DNA of 64,000 bases, taken from Porphyromonas gingivalis ATCC 33277. Its GTDB lineage: Bacteria; Bacteroidota; Bacteroidia; Bacteroidales; Porphyromonadaceae. Shown here piece by piece: positions 1-9,056 of the stretch. Made by a program: the position numbers and the translations under genes. The stretch's first letter is position 1; the number at the start of each line of letters is the position of its first letter. The notes beneath the pieces were generated by a model. That model ran no database searches and was not told the DNA's origin. It was given only the letters and a program-made list of their open reading frames with translations. The DNA lies in assembly GCF_000010505.1 (NCBI RefSeq), contig NC_010729.1, positions 544,501-608,500 of the forward strand, written 5' to 3'.

Positions 1-1017
1 GAGATCAAAGGAAAAGACATTCCCGAAGAGAAGCGCGACTACTATCTGGAGCGTCGCTATCCGGCCTTCGGCAACCTGGTGCCTCGTGATGTGGCCAGCC
101 GTGCTGCCAAAGAACGTTGCGATGCCGGTTATGGTGTGAACAATACGGGCCTTGCCGTATTCCTCGACTTCGGCGATGCCATCAAACGTTTGGGACGCGA
201 CGTGGTGGAGCAGAAGTACGGCAACCTCTTCCAGATGTATGAGAAGATCGCAGATGAGAATCCGTACGAAACGCCGATGATGATCTATCCGGCTATCCAC
301 TATACGATGGGTGGTCTCTGGGTGGATTACGAGCTGATGACTACCATCCCGGGCCTGTTTGCCATCGGAGAAGCCAACTTCTCTGATCACGGAGCCAACC
401 GTCTCGGTGCTTCTGCTCTCATGCAGGGTCTGGCTGACGGTTACTTCGTTATTCCTTATACGATGCAGAACTATCTGGCCGATCAGATTCAGGTGCCGCG
501 CTTCAGCACGGATCGTCCCGAATTCGAAGCTGCCGAGAAAGAGTTGCAAGACCGCATAACCCGTATCATGAATGTCAAAGGCAATAAGTCCGTGGACGAC
601 CTTCACAAGGAGCTGGGCCACATCATGTGGGATAATGTGGGAATGGGACGAGACAAAGCCGGTTTGGAAAAAGCCATTGTGAAGCTGGACGAGCTGAAGA
701 AAGAGTTCTGGAGCAATGTCTATGTGCCGGGTGAAGCCAATGACCTTAACGTAGAGCTGGAGAAAGCCCTCCGATTGGCGGACTTCATCGAGATAGGTAC
801 GCTGATGGCGCACGATGCCATGGACCGCGAAGAAAGTTGTGGCGGGCATTTCCGTATCGAGCACCAGACAGAAGAGGGTGAAGCCAAACGTGACGATGAG
901 AACTTCGCTTACGTTTCCTGTTGGGAATATCAGGGAGAAGACAAGGATCCGATCATGTACAAGGAAGAACTGGTATATGAAGAGACTGTCCGTGCACAAC
1001 GTAACTACAAGAGCTAA
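1..1017 (+). CDS. frdA: Fumarate reductase/succinate dehydrogenase flavoprotein subunit, 3' part
   Basis: Catalytic FAD subunit of quinol:fumarate reductase, which reduces fumarate to succinate as the terminal step of anaerobic electron transport at the inner membrane. The reading frame is open from base 1, so the N-terminal FAD-binding half lies outside the window; about 338 codons are visible. [10 protein letters not shown] near visible residue 26 holds the arginine that serves as proton donor in this family. HYTMGG holds the active-site histidine, and [12 protein letters not shown] holds the substrate/FAD-contacting arginine. The C-terminal helical domain is complete and ends at a TAA stop. 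frdB follows after 28 bases, so the two are one operon; a cytochrome b subunit is expected upstream. Confidence 0.93.
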   Translation, partial: EIKGKDIPEEKRDYYLERRYPAFGNLVPRDVASRAAKERCDAGYGVNNTGLAVFLDFGDAIKRLGRDVVEQKYGNLFQMYEKIADENPYETPMMIYPAIHYTMGGLWVDYELMTTIPGLFAIGEANFSDHGANRLGASALMQGLADGYFVIPYTMQNYLADQIQVPRFSTDRPEFEAAEKELQDRITRIMNVKGNKSVDDLHKELGHIMWDNVGMGRDKAGLEKAIVKLDELKKEFWSNVYVPGEANDLNVELEKALRLADFIEIGTLMAHDAMDREESCGGHFRIEHQTEEGEAKRDDENFAYVSCWEYQGEDKDPIMYKEELVYEETVRAQRNYKS

Positions 1018-1045
1018 TTAGTCCACCGCTAAATACAGAATCAAA

Positions 1046-1801
1046 ATGGATAAGAATATCAATATATCGGTTAAGGTTTGGCGTCAGAAGGGACCGAAGG
1101 AAAAAGGACACTTCGAGACGTATCAATTGCAAAACATTTCGCAAAGTGCCTCTTTCCTCGAAATGATGGATATCCTGAACGAGCAGTTGATCAAGGAGCA
1201 TAAAGCTCCGGTGGTGTTCGACCACGACTGTCGCGAAGGTATTTGCGGTATGTGCTCACTCTACATCAACGGTCATCCCCACGGGCTGGACGATAGCATC
1301 ACCACTTGTCAGCTGCACATGCGTCGTTTCGATGATGGTGATACGATCACGATAGAGCCTTGGCGCTCGGCCGGCTTCCCTGTGATCAGAGACCTCATGG
1401 TGGATCGCTCGGCTTATGACAAGATCATTCAGTCCGGCGGATTCGTTTCCGTCAATACGGGGGGTATCCCCGATGCCAACGCTATCCCCATTTCCAAGAA
1501 GAATGCGGATGAGGCCATGGATGCAGCGGCTTGTATCGGCTGTGGAGCTTGTGCGGCAGCATGCAAGAACGGTTCGGCTATGCTCTTCGTATCGGCCAAG
1601 GTGAGCCAGTTGGCTCTTCTTCCGCAGGGACGTATCGAGGCTGCGCGCCGTGCCAAAGCTATGGTGGCCAAGATGGATGAACTCGGATTCGGGAACTGTA
1701 CGAATACACGTGCATGTGAAATGGAATGCCCGAAGAACGTATCGATCAGCCACATTGCTCGTCTGAACAGGGAGTACATCGTCGCTAAGAATCGTGACTG
1801 A
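1046..1801 (+). CDS. frdB: Fumarate reductase iron-sulfur subunit
   Basis: Electron-transfer subunit (251 aa) passing electrons from the membrane cytochrome b to the FrdA flavin. The N-terminal plant-ferredoxin-like domain has Cys62, Cys67, Cys70 and Cys88 for the [2Fe-2S] cluster. The C-terminal domain has [11 protein letters not shown] (Cys163, 166, 169, 173) and a second set at Cys218, Cys224 and Cys228 in [14 protein letters not shown], for the [4Fe-4S] and [3Fe-4S] clusters. Length is normal for the family. The ATG at 1046 lies in an A-rich leader without a clear Shine-Dalgarno, as is common in Bacteroidetes. It is the last gene of the frd operon and is followed by a strong hairpin. Confidence 0.95.
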   Translation: MDKNINISVKVWRQKGPKEKGHFETYQLQNISQSASFLEMMDILNEQLIKEHKAPVVFDHDCREGICGMCSLYINGHPHGLDDSITTCQLHMRRFDDGDTITIEPWRSAGFPVIRDLMVDRSAYDKIIQSGGFVSVNTGGIPDANAIPISKKNADEAMDAAACIGCGACAAACKNGSAMLFVSAKVSQLALLPQGRIEAARRAKAMVAKMDELGFGNCTNTRACEMECPKNVSISHIARLNREYIVAKNRD

Positions 1802-1825
1802 TCGCTCCTCCTGATTTTTTTTAAG

Positions 1826-1869
1826 AGGTCGTGCAAGGGAACGAATCCCGAGCACGACCTTTCTGTTTT
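1826..1869 (+). terminator. Rho-independent terminator after frdB
   Basis: A perfect 9-bp stem (AGGTCGTGC at 1826-1834 with GCACGACCT at 1852-1860) is followed by a T-rich run. It begins 24 bases after the frdB stop and closes the frd operon. Confidence 0.85.
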
Positions 1870-1956
1870 CGGAGCATGCCGTGATATGGGATTATATCAA
1901 GTGTATTTCCTCGTATTATATGGTCAATACTTAATCAGTCAATCAAGAATAATTTC

Positions 1957-1964
1957 TACATTTG
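1957..1964 (+). promoter_or_regulatory. Candidate -7 box TACATTTG before the epimerase gene
   Basis: Exact match to the Bacteroidetes -7 consensus TAnnTTTG, about 70 bases before the ATG of the methylmalonyl-CoA epimerase gene and just after the frdB terminator. No clear TTTG-type -33 box was found at the usual 19-21 base distance, so this rests on the -7 box and context. Confidence 0.5.
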
Positions 1965-2033
1965 CGAAAATGCTTTGCATTAAGATCTTCGGACAATGGT
2001 AGAAGAGTCAACACAATAAAAAAGTAGAGAGCA

Positions 2034-2438
2034 ATGAATTTATCTCACATCGAACATCTCGGTATTGCGGTCAAAAGTATCGAAGAAGCCCTCCCATACT
2101 ACGAAAATGTATTGGGACTCAAGTGTTACAGCATTGAGGAAGTACCCGACCAAAAGGTGCGTACCGCATTTATGATGGTAGGGCAGACCAAGCTGGAATT
2201 GTTGGAGCCGACCTCTGACGAAAGCCCTATTGCCAAATTCATAGAAAAGCGTGGAGAAGGTATCCATCACATTGCTTTTTGTGTGGAAGATGCCAACGAA
2301 GCATTGGCCGATGCCGCCTCTAAAGGCATTAAGCTGATCGACGAAAAAGCTCGCAAAGGAGCAGAGGGCTTGAATATCGGTTTCTTGCACCCGAAGAGTA
2401 CTATGGGTGTGCTGACCGAGGTATGTGATCATAAATAA
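2034..2438 (+). CDS. mce: Methylmalonyl-CoA epimerase
   Basis: Interconverts (R)- and (S)-methylmalonyl-CoA, linking methylmalonyl-CoA mutase to the decarboxylase encoded next door in the succinate-to-propionate route. The 134-aa protein is a vicinal-oxygen-chelate fold. His8 (in HLGIAV), Gln51, His79 (in GIHHIAF) and Glu129 (in VLTEV) match the four metal ligands and bases of characterised epimerases. A purine-rich GAGAG sits a few bases before the ATG. It is the first gene of a run of six genes in the same direction; 98 bases separate it from the decarboxylase alpha subunit. Confidence 0.93.
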   Translation: MNLSHIEHLGIAVKSIEEALPYYENVLGLKCYSIEEVPDQKVRTAFMMVGQTKLELLEPTSDESPIAKFIEKRGEGIHHIAFCVEDANEALADAASKGIKLIDEKARKGAEGLNIGFLHPKSTMGVLTEVCDHK

Positions 2439-2536
2439 TAGTAACGACCCTACGGGCGACCGGACAGTGCCGACTGCTTTCCGGCGAGTATGCCTGTATG
2501 TCATGAAATAGCAAACCTAACTATTTAGAAAAGAAT

Positions 2537-4090
2537 ATGAGTTTTCAACTGGAAAGAGTAAAAGAGCTGATCCAATTGCGTGAAAAAGCTCGCCTTGGTG
2601 GTGGAGAAAAGAGAATTGAGGCCCAGCACCAAAAAGGTAAATACACCGCTCGTGAACGTATAGCAATGCTGTTGGACGAGGGTAGCTTCGAGGAATTGGA
2701 TATGTTCGTCAAGCACCGTTGTACCAACTTCGGAATAGACAAGACACAATTCCTCGGCGATGGTGTAGTGGTCGGTAGTGGTACGATCGACGGCCGTTTG
2801 GTATATGTTTTCGCACAAGACTTCACCGTATTCGGTGGTGCTCTCTCGGAAATGCTTGCTTCCAAGATCTGTAAGGTGATGGAGCTGGCTATGCGTATGG
2901 GTGCTCCTGTGATCGGTCTGAACGATTCGGGCGGTGCACGTATTCAGGAAGGTGTGAATGCTCTTAAAGGATACGGCGAGATTTTCGAAAACAATATCCT
3001 TGCTTCCGGTGTGATTCCTCAGATTTCCGCCATTTTCGGCCCATGTGCCGGCGGTGCCGTGTATTCTCCGGCTCTGACAGACTTTACCATCATGTCGCGT
3101 GGTACGAGCTATATGTTCCTCACAGGTCCGAAGGTTGTAAAGACCGTAACGGGTGAGGATGTAACGCAGGAGCAGCTTGGAGGAGCAGACGTGCATGCCT
3201 CCAAGAGCGGTGTGGCTCACTTTGCAGTTAATAGTGAAGAAGACGGTATCCGTCTGATCCGCCACCTCTTGAGCTTCTTGCCCCAGAACAATCTGGAAGA
3301 GGCTCCCTATGTGGAGTGCGATGACCCCATCGATCGTCTGGAAGACTCATTGAACGAAATTATCCCCGACGAGGCTAACCGTCCTTACGATATGTACGAA
3401 GTGATCGGATCTATCGTAGACCATGGCGAATTCCTCGAAGTACATCGTGATTATGCCAGGAATATCATCGTTGGTTTTGCTCGCTTCAATGGCCAGAGCG
3501 TAGGTATCGTAGCCAACCAACCACAGGTGATGGCCGGCTGTCTCGACTCCAATGCATCGCGTAAGGCAGCTCGTTTCGTCCGCTTCTGCGATGCTTTCAA
3601 TATTCCTTTGGTTACTCTGGTGGATGTGCCGGGATTCCTGCCGGGTACTGGCCAGGAGTACAATGGTGTGATTACGCACGGAGCCAAGTTGCTCTATGCT
3701 TACGGTGAGGCTACTGTGCCTAAGGTAACGGTTACGCTGCGCAAGGCATACGGCGGTGCTTACATCGTGATGAGCTCTAAGCACTTGCGCAGTGACATCA
3801 ACTATGCATGGCCCTCTGCTGAGATTGCAGTGATGGGTCCGAGCGGAGCTGTAGAAGTAATTTTTGCCAAAGAGGTGGCAGCAGCCGAGAATCCTCAGCA
3901 AGCAGCATTGGAAAAGGAAGAAGAATATCGTCAGGCTTTTGCCAATCCGTACAATGCAGCCTCTTACGGCTACATGGATGATGTGATCGAGCCTCGCAAT
4001 ACTCGTTTCCGCATTATTCGTGCTCTTGAACAGCTTCGTACGAAAAAGCAAACTATTCCGGCTAAGAAACACGACAATGTGCCTCTTTAA
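2537..4090 (+). CDS. mmdA: Methylmalonyl-CoA decarboxylase alpha subunit (carboxyltransferase)
   Basis: Transfers the carboxyl group of (S)-methylmalonyl-CoA to biotin on the carrier subunit, yielding propionyl-CoA. The 517-aa length and twin crotonase-like domains fit the family. SGGARIQEG (131-139) and GPCAGGAVY (168-176) form the N-domain oxyanion and CoA-binding region. [10 protein letters not shown] (near 367) and [10 protein letters not shown] (near 406) belong to the C-domain. The same fold occurs in propionyl-CoA carboxylase beta, but the downstream OadG-like, biotin-carrier and OadB-like genes identify a Na+-pumping decarboxylase. The cytoplasmic subunit docks on the membrane beta/delta subunits. 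Confidence 0.93.
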   Translation: MSFQLERVKELIQLREKARLGGGEKRIEAQHQKGKYTARERIAMLLDEGSFEELDMFVKHRCTNFGIDKTQFLGDGVVVGSGTIDGRLVYVFAQDFTVFGGALSEMLASKICKVMELAMRMGAPVIGLNDSGGARIQEGVNALKGYGEIFENNILASGVIPQISAIFGPCAGGAVYSPALTDFTIMSRGTSYMFLTGPKVVKTVTGEDVTQEQLGGADVHASKSGVAHFAVNSEEDGIRLIRHLLSFLPQNNLEEAPYVECDDPIDRLEDSLNEIIPDEANRPYDMYEVIGSIVDHGEFLEVHRDYARNIIVGFARFNGQSVGIVANQPQVMAGCLDSNASRKAARFVRFCDAFNIPLVTLVDVPGFLPGTGQEYNGVITHGAKLLYAYGEATVPKVTVTLRKAYGGAYIVMSSKHLRSDINYAWPSAEIAVMGPSGAVEVIFAKEVAAAENPQQAALEKEEEYRQAFANPYNAASYGYMDDVIEPRNTRFRIIRALEQLRTKKQTIPAKKHDNVPL

Positions 4091-4114
4091 TAAGAGGAGT
4101 TTAGTGCATCGACC

Positions 4115-5056
4115 ATGAATATTAGCAGGTTTAGCCATATCCTTCTGACTTTGTTTGTCATAGCCTCCGGACAGCTCTTTGCCCAGCAGGCAGCACAGCT
4201 TCGCTTGAATGAAGTGATGACCCTGAATGTGCACAACTATCAGGACAGCTATGGCAATCATAAGCCGTGGATTGAAATATACAATTCTTCAGCCGCTACG
4301 GTGGATATCAAAGGTTGTTATTTGACCGATGATCTATCCAAGTTGAAGAAGTATATGATTCCCAAAGGAGATGTTATGACTGCGATAAAACCGCATCAGC
4401 ATCTACTCTTTTGGGCAGATAATGATCCGTACAAAGGAACTTTCCACCTGAACTTCACCCTCGACCCCGAAGTCTCCACCATCATTGCCTTGGTGGATGC
4501 AGACGGACGAACGATCATCGATAGCATCCGTATTCCTGCCGGTATACCGGCTGACTGTAGTTACGGGCGTTTGATCGATGGGGTAGGAGAGATAGGGGAT
4601 GCTTCTGCTTGGGATATATTGCCAAAGGTTACACCAAGCACCAACAACATAATTCTCGATTCGAATGCCAAACTGGATCGATTGAAGGAATCCGATCCTT
4701 TAGGCGGTATTATGACACTGACAGCTATGATGGTTGTCTTCTTCGGTCTGTTGGTGCTCTCCTTTGTCTTTTGGCTCATCGGCTCTCTCTCGATTCGGAT
4801 ATCCAATCGTAGAGCTATCGAGGCCGGTGCAGGTCTGCGCATGCGTTCAGCCACCCGCGCCGGTATAAGCGGCGAGGTTACTGCTGCTATCTGTATGGCT
4901 TTGAGCGAATCGCAGAATGACGTTCATGATATTGAGAATACCATATTGACTATCCGACGGGTGGAGCGCAAGTATTCACCATGGAGTTCTAAGATATATG
5001 GATTGAGATCTCCTATCGAAAGGCATATGTTCACAAGTAAACATGATAGACAATGA
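4115..5056 (+). CDS. OadG-like delta subunit with an exported N-terminal lamin-tail domain
   Basis: Probably the membrane anchor/assembly (delta/gamma) subunit of the methylmalonyl-CoA decarboxylase. The 313-aa protein starts with a signal peptide (1-24, ending near LFAQQ). A beta-rich domain follows (about 28-170), with LNEVM, PWIEIYNSS and DGRTIIDSI motifs resembling lamin-tail (LTD) domains. One membrane helix lies at 200-224, then a basic cytoplasmic tail. The tail segment 255-298 (AAICMAL, LTIRR, YSPWSSK) is the conserved end of OadG-type subunits. Ordinary OadG proteins are around 80-130 aa, so the extra-cytoplasmic domain is an addition. The gene overlaps the next one by four bases (ATGA), indicating translational coupling. 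Confidence 0.75.
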   Translation: MNISRFSHILLTLFVIASGQLFAQQAAQLRLNEVMTLNVHNYQDSYGNHKPWIEIYNSSAATVDIKGCYLTDDLSKLKKYMIPKGDVMTAIKPHQHLLFWADNDPYKGTFHLNFTLDPEVSTIIALVDADGRTIIDSIRIPAGIPADCSYGRLIDGVGEIGDASAWDILPKVTPSTNNIILDSNAKLDRLKESDPLGGIMTLTAMMVVFFGLLVLSFVFWLIGSLSIRISNRRAIEAGAGLRMRSATRAGISGEVTAAICMALSESQNDVHDIENTILTIRRVERKYSPWSSKIYGLRSPIERHMFTSKHDRQ

Positions 5057-5289
5057 AAGAAAAAGATAAGAAAGCTGCCCCCACTAAAAAAGCAAAAGCT
5101 ACTACCCCCAAGACCGGAAAGGCGAAGAAAGGAGCTATGACGGACGACATCTATGCTGCTATCTCGGTGGCTCTCTATCAAGAGACCTATGAAGCTCATG
5201 ATGCTGAACCTATGAGGCTCACGATCAAGCGTCATCGTCATTCTGCTTGGAGTTTGAAGACGCTTATGCTTCGTCAGCTTCCTAAATAA
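5053..5289 (+). CDS. Small lysine-rich partner of the decarboxylase (epsilon-like)
   Basis: A 78-aa basic protein without a membrane segment. Residues 1-28 are almost all Lys, Ala, Thr and Pro. Residues 35-76 repeat the C-terminal module of the preceding OadG-like protein: AAI..AL, then HD.E, LTI.R, and a Trp-Ser-Lys pattern are shared. This resembles Veillonella parvula methylmalonyl-CoA decarboxylase, where as I recall a tiny epsilon subunit matches the C-terminus of delta. The inferred role is stabilising the alpha-beta complex. It overlaps the upstream gene by four bases and lies 38 bases before the biotin carrier gene. It has no independent sequence signature beyond the shared module. 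Confidence 0.65.
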   Translation: MKEKDKKAAPTKKAKATTPKTGKAKKGAMTDDIYAAISVALYQETYEAHDAEPMRLTIKRHRHSAWSLKTLMLRQLPK

Positions 5290-5327
5290 TCTCATTCAAT
5301 CACGACATTAAAAAACATGACAAAACA

Positions 5328-5774
5328 ATGAAAGAGTATAAATATAAAATCAACGGAAACGAATACAATGTCGTTATCAACAGCATCGAAGATGGATTGG
5401 CAGACATCGAAGTTAACGGTACTCCCTATAAGGTGGAAATACTTGCCGAGAAGAAAAAAGCATCGAAGCCTGCAATCAAACATCCGACCGTCACGGCTGC
5501 ACCTGTAGCAGCTGCACCCGTTGCCCCTGCAGCTTCAGCTTCAGCTTCAGCCGGAGGGCAAGGTACAGGCGTCAAGTCTCCGCTTCCCGGTGTCATCCTT
5601 GACGTTTGCGTTAAGGTCGGAGACGAAGTCAAGGTCGGCCAGAAGGTTGCTGTTCTCGAAGCCATGAAGATGGAAAATAATATCAATGCGGATCGAGACG
5701 GTAAAATCGTTGCCGTGAAGGTCAACAAAGGCGATTCCATCCTCGAGGGTTCTGATATCGTTATAATCGGCTAA
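5328..5774 (+). CDS. mmdC: Biotin carboxyl carrier subunit of the decarboxylase
   Basis: Carries the carboxyl group from the alpha subunit to the membrane beta subunit. The 148-aa protein has an N-terminal beta domain (1-42), a flexible Ala/Pro/Ser linker (about 55-80) and a C-terminal biotinyl-lipoyl domain. The motif EAMKMEN places the biotinylated lysine at Lys114. Such Ala/Pro linkers let the biotin arm swing between active sites. The beta subunit gene starts only 4 bases after the stop. The modifying enzyme is probably the biotin ligase at 13837-14610. Confidence 0.94.
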   Translation: MKEYKYKINGNEYNVVINSIEDGLADIEVNGTPYKVEILAEKKKASKPAIKHPTVTAAPVAAAPVAPAASASASAGGQGTGVKSPLPGVILDVCVKVGDEVKVGQKVAVLEAMKMENNINADRDGKIVAVKVNKGDSILEGSDIVIIG

Positions 5775-5778
5775 TGAT

Positions 5779-6930
5779 ATGACCGGATTCGGGAGCTTCT
5801 TAGCAAACAATATCGAGGTATTCCTCTCTTACACAGGCTTCGCCAATGCCACACTCGGCCACTTGGTGATGATTCTGGTCGGATTGCTATTCATTTTTCT
5901 GGCCATCCGGTATGAGTTTGAGCCTATGTTGCTCATTCCGATCGGATTTGGAATCCTCATTGGTAATATCCCCTTCAAAGATGCCGGTCTGCAGATCGGT
6001 ATTTACGAAGAAGGATCGGTGCTGAATATCCTCTATCAAGGGGTAACTAAAGGATGGTATCCGCCGCTCATATTTTTGGGTATCGGTGCGATGACCGATT
6101 TCTCTGCTCTTATCGCTAATCCGAAGCTGATGCTGATCGGTGCGGCAGCACAGTTCGGTATCTTCGGTGCCTACATATTGGCTTTGTACCTTGGGTTCGA
6201 ACCCAACCAGGCCGGTGCTATCGGTATTATCGGAGGAGCAGATGGGCCTACGGCTATCTTCCTCTCGTCCAAGTTGGCTCCGAACTTGCTGGGTGCCATC
6301 GCAGTCTCTGCATACTCCTATATGGCCTTGGTGCCGATCATCCAACCTCCTATTATGCGTCTTCTGACCACGAAGAAGGAGCGTATGATTCGGATGAAAC
6401 CGCCACGTGCCGTGTCTACTACGGAGAAGCAGATATTCCCGATAGTGGGGCTGCTGCTTACTACTTTTCTTGTGCCTTCAGGTTTGCCCTTGCTGGGAAT
6501 GCTATTCTTCGGTAATCTTTTGAAAGAGAGCGGTGTTACTCGGCGTTTGGCTGAGACGGCACGTGGCCCGTTGATCGATGTCATTACCATTCTTTTGGGC
6601 GTTACGGTGGGAGCTTCTACCCAGGCCACTCAGTTCCTGACATGGAACTCGATCAAGATTTTCATTTTGGGAGCTTTCTCTTTCATCATTGCTACGATGG
6701 CCGGTGTTTTGTTCGTGAAGATTCTCAACCTCTTCTTGCGACACAAGCTCAATCCATTGATCGGCAATGCAGGGGTTTCTGCTGTACCCGACTCTGCACG
6801 TATTTCACAGATCGAAGGCCTAAAGGCCGATCCGACAAACTACCTGCTGATGCACGCTATGGGGCCTAATGTGGCCGGTGTGATCGGCTCGGCGGTTGCT
6901 GCCGGTATCTTACTCGGATTCCTCGCCTAA
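5779..6930 (+). CDS. mmdB: Na+-transporting decarboxylase beta subunit
   Basis: Integral membrane subunit that decarboxylates carboxybiotin and couples this to Na+ export. The 383-aa protein has many hydrophobic helices. IIGGADGPTAIFL (150-162) is the family signature, and Asp155 corresponds to the Na+-binding aspartate of oxaloacetate decarboxylase OadB. SYMALVPIIQPP (180-191) is the second conserved functional segment. Length is slightly below the OadB range of about 430. It ends the operon and a terminator hairpin follows 24 bases later. Confidence 0.93.
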   Translation: MTGFGSFLANNIEVFLSYTGFANATLGHLVMILVGLLFIFLAIRYEFEPMLLIPIGFGILIGNIPFKDAGLQIGIYEEGSVLNILYQGVTKGWYPPLIFLGIGAMTDFSALIANPKLMLIGAAAQFGIFGAYILALYLGFEPNQAGAIGIIGGADGPTAIFLSSKLAPNLLGAIAVSAYSYMALVPIIQPPIMRLLTTKKERMIRMKPPRAVSTTEKQIFPIVGLLLTTFLVPSGLPLLGMLFFGNLLKESGVTRRLAETARGPLIDVITILLGVTVGASTQATQFLTWNSIKIFILGAFSFIIATMAGVLFVKILNLFLRHKLNPLIGNAGVSAVPDSARISQIEGLKADPTNYLLMHAMGPNVAGVIGSAVAAGILLGFLA

Positions 6931-6954
6931 GAGAGTTTCCATAATCTCAATATG

Positions 6955-6996
6955 CCGTCCATTGAACAGCCTTTTCTGTTCGGTGGGCGGTTTTTT
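6955..6996 (+). terminator. Terminator after mmdB
   Basis: Inverted repeat CCGTCCATTGAACAG / CTGTTCGGTGGGCGG (G-T pairs tolerated) followed by TTTTTTC. It closes the decarboxylase operon. Confidence 0.8.
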
Positions 6997-7177
6997 CTTT
7001 TGCATCCGGCAAGGAGCAGTTGCGCTAATAATACGACAGCTATTTTTCCAATCCTTGCTCGAAGAGGGCATCGACAGAAGTGAAAAACGTCTCAGCCTGC
7101 ACCGCTGCAGGCTGAAGAGAGAAGGATCTTAGGCCTAAAAACAACTAAGAAAATCGGTATTGTGACCGAAAAATAGG

Positions 7178-7500
7178 AGCCCAAAAGTTTTCAACAGCGA
7201 AGACGAGTTTAGAATCATTCCAAATAAGTCGGCTCTAAGAAGTCTGATTTTGATGAAAAGAGATCGGCATACGCCCTTTTTCAGATCGAAATACCTTTCC
7301 CTTCATGTCGAATAACGATCTATATATAAACCATTTTCAATTTATATATAAATCGTTTCTCATTTATATATAAAACGTTTTCAATATATATACAGATCGA
7401 AAATGATTTGTATATAAATCGCAGCCCCCAAAACGCTATCTCGTAAGCTGATAAAACAAAGGCACCCACCCGATTCTCTTATAAATCGGGTGGGTGCCTT
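7178..7500. repeat. Dispersed composite intergenic repeat, copy A
   Basis: This stretch has no credible gene. It starts with an end module reading AGGAGCCCAAAAGTTTTCAA followed by CAGCGAAGACGAG. It continues with an AT-rich block (about 7313-7422) of near-repeats of TATATATAAATCGTTTTC, and ends in a hairpin (7459-7500). The same three parts in the same order, with close sequence identity, recur at 41602-41923. The rest of the 6997-8007 gap shows nothing else that I can name. Confidence 0.85.
7459..7500 (-). terminator. Long perfect hairpin at the end of repeat copy A
   Basis: A 16-bp perfect stem (7459-7474 with 7485-7500) around a 10-base loop. On the minus strand the stem is followed by TGTTTTATC, so it could act as a terminator in that direction, though no gene lies to its right on that strand. 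It is part of the repeat element, since copy B has a hairpin at the same place. Confidence 0.55.
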
Positions 7501-8007
7501 ATATGTTATAGAAGCTATCGAATGCCTATTCGTGCTTACTCCTCATGGAATAAAAACTCTTTTGTCCACATACCACGATGGTATATACCTGTATAGGCCG
7601 GATGAAACCCGCCTAATGACCGTATAGAAAGAGAGAAGTCAGAGAGTATCATATTTGTTGTAATTAAGTAGTTAGTAAACGTTCGTAAAGCTGTTCGATA
7701 GACAAACCCTCTCTGATATACCACCATTTACATTGCCGAGAGCACTCTATCGCTCTGCAAAAGTAGCAAAAAATCCCAGCCGTATAGGCCCGGTTGCTGC
7801 ACTTTTATCGTTATCGCTATTGGTATCGAACAGCTTGTTCGAAAAGACGAAGCTCTGAACTCATTTCTCAGTTTTTGCCTTAAATTTGTTCCGTTATTAC
7901 ACTTGCTATTGAAAAGTGCGAGCTGTTGATAGCCAATTTCTTTTGCTTAAATCATTGAATCTGATCAAAAAATAGACTAAAGTTTGTCTGTGAAAGCCCA
8001 TTTGCAA

Positions 8008-8730
8008 ATGAAGAGTAAATGGATATTTATACAATGGTTTAAATATAATAATATAAGAATGAAAGACGACTCTACAAATAAATTTGGCTCCTTGAATTTA
8101 GCGGTTCTTGTCCTTTCCGTTTATGTTCTTGGTGCATTGATCGTTGATACGACAATAAAGTTGCCCGAAGAAACTTCCCGACTTCTGAATTATATTGATC
8201 TTGCTATTTGTATATTCTTTTTTGCCGAGTTTTGTATCAGGTTGTACCATGCTGATAGTAAGATGAAGTTTATGCGTTGGGGTTGGATTGATTTGGTTTC
8301 GAGTATCCCGATGATAAATTTTTTGCGGTTTGGTCGAGTTTTTAGATTGATTCGTCTATTCCGAATTTTGAGGGCTTTTCGCACGACAAAGGAATTTGTT
8401 ACCTATGTTTTTAGAATCAAAGCACAGGGCGCATTTACTTCAGCCACGATTTTAGCCATCTTATTGATCATTTTCTCTTCCATAGCGATTCTTCAAGTCG
8501 AAAATGCGCCGACCAGCAATATCACAACAGCGGAAGATGCTATTTGGTGGTCTTACGTTACGATCACAACTGTCGGCTATGGAGACAAATACCCCGTAAC
8601 AACCGAAGGAAGAATCATTGCAATGTTTTTGATGACTGCAGGAGTAGGGCTTTTCGGAACTTTTACAGCCTATATTGCTTCCTTATTTGTCTCAGATAAC
8701 AAAAAAGAAGAAACAGAAACAAAAGAATGA
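8008..8730 (+). CDS. Voltage-gated-type potassium channel
   Basis: Six-helix K+ channel subunit of about 240 aa acting as a tetramer in the inner membrane. S1 is at about 31-50, S2 62-80, S3 92-104, and a basic S4 at 107-125 has arginines every third or fourth residue (FGRVFRLIRLFRILRAFR). S5 is at 144-163, the selectivity filter TVGYGD at 188-193, and S6 at 201-228. The acidic tail is short, with no RCK or cyclic-nucleotide domain visible. The start is uncertain: ATG 8008 is chosen, ATG 8059 would also keep all helices, and a TTG at 7984 is less likely. The gene is isolated and visibly AT-richer than its neighbours, which may indicate transfer. Confidence 0.85.
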   Translation: MKSKWIFIQWFKYNNIRMKDDSTNKFGSLNLAVLVLSVYVLGALIVDTTIKLPEETSRLLNYIDLAICIFFFAEFCIRLYHADSKMKFMRWGWIDLVSSIPMINFLRFGRVFRLIRLFRILRAFRTTKEFVTYVFRIKAQGAFTSATILAILLIIFSSIAILQVENAPTSNITTAEDAIWWSYVTITTVGYGDKYPVTTEGRIIAMFLMTAGVGLFGTFTAYIASLFVSDNKKEETETKE

Positions 8731-8965
8731 TTGTCAATCTTATTGCTGCTGTTGCCTGATATTGAGCAGAATAACAGCTGATACCGCTTCCACTTAATTC
8801 CACTCATGAACTCTATTATCAAATAGATGGTTGTACAACGAAAGGGGCAAGTTGTATTCTTTTCCGATTGGAGGAGATAGATTGACACCAATGCATTGTT
8901 TAGATTCTAATCTGTTTTGAAGGTATAAGATTCCCGATTAAATACATTGGCAGTGCTAAAAAACA

Positions 8966-9002
8966 AATCCCTCAGTAAGGCGGTCGGCCTTGCTGAGGGA
9001 TT
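8966..9002 (-). terminator. Terminator after the C1 peptidase gene, possibly bidirectional
   Basis: Inverted repeat AATCCCTCAGTAAGGC / GCCTTGCTGAGGGATT with one G-T pair. On the minus strand it is followed by TGTTTTTTAG, giving a good terminator for the peptidase at 9057-10460. The K+ channel gene points towards it from the other side. The rest of the 8731-9056 gap shows nothing recognisable. Confidence 0.8.
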
Positions 9003-9056
9003 GTTATAATTGTCCTAAGGACAGTATAATGCTTTAGTAGGAGTAGGGCGAGAGTT

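Noticed and set aside
6896-7132. Plus-strand frame starting inside mmdB
   Set aside because: Overlaps the mmdB end and runs through its terminator; composition is not protein-like.
7536-7727. Small minus-strand frame (63 aa) after repeat copy A
   Set aside because: No recognisable domain, no ribosome site, and no matching frame at repeat copy B.
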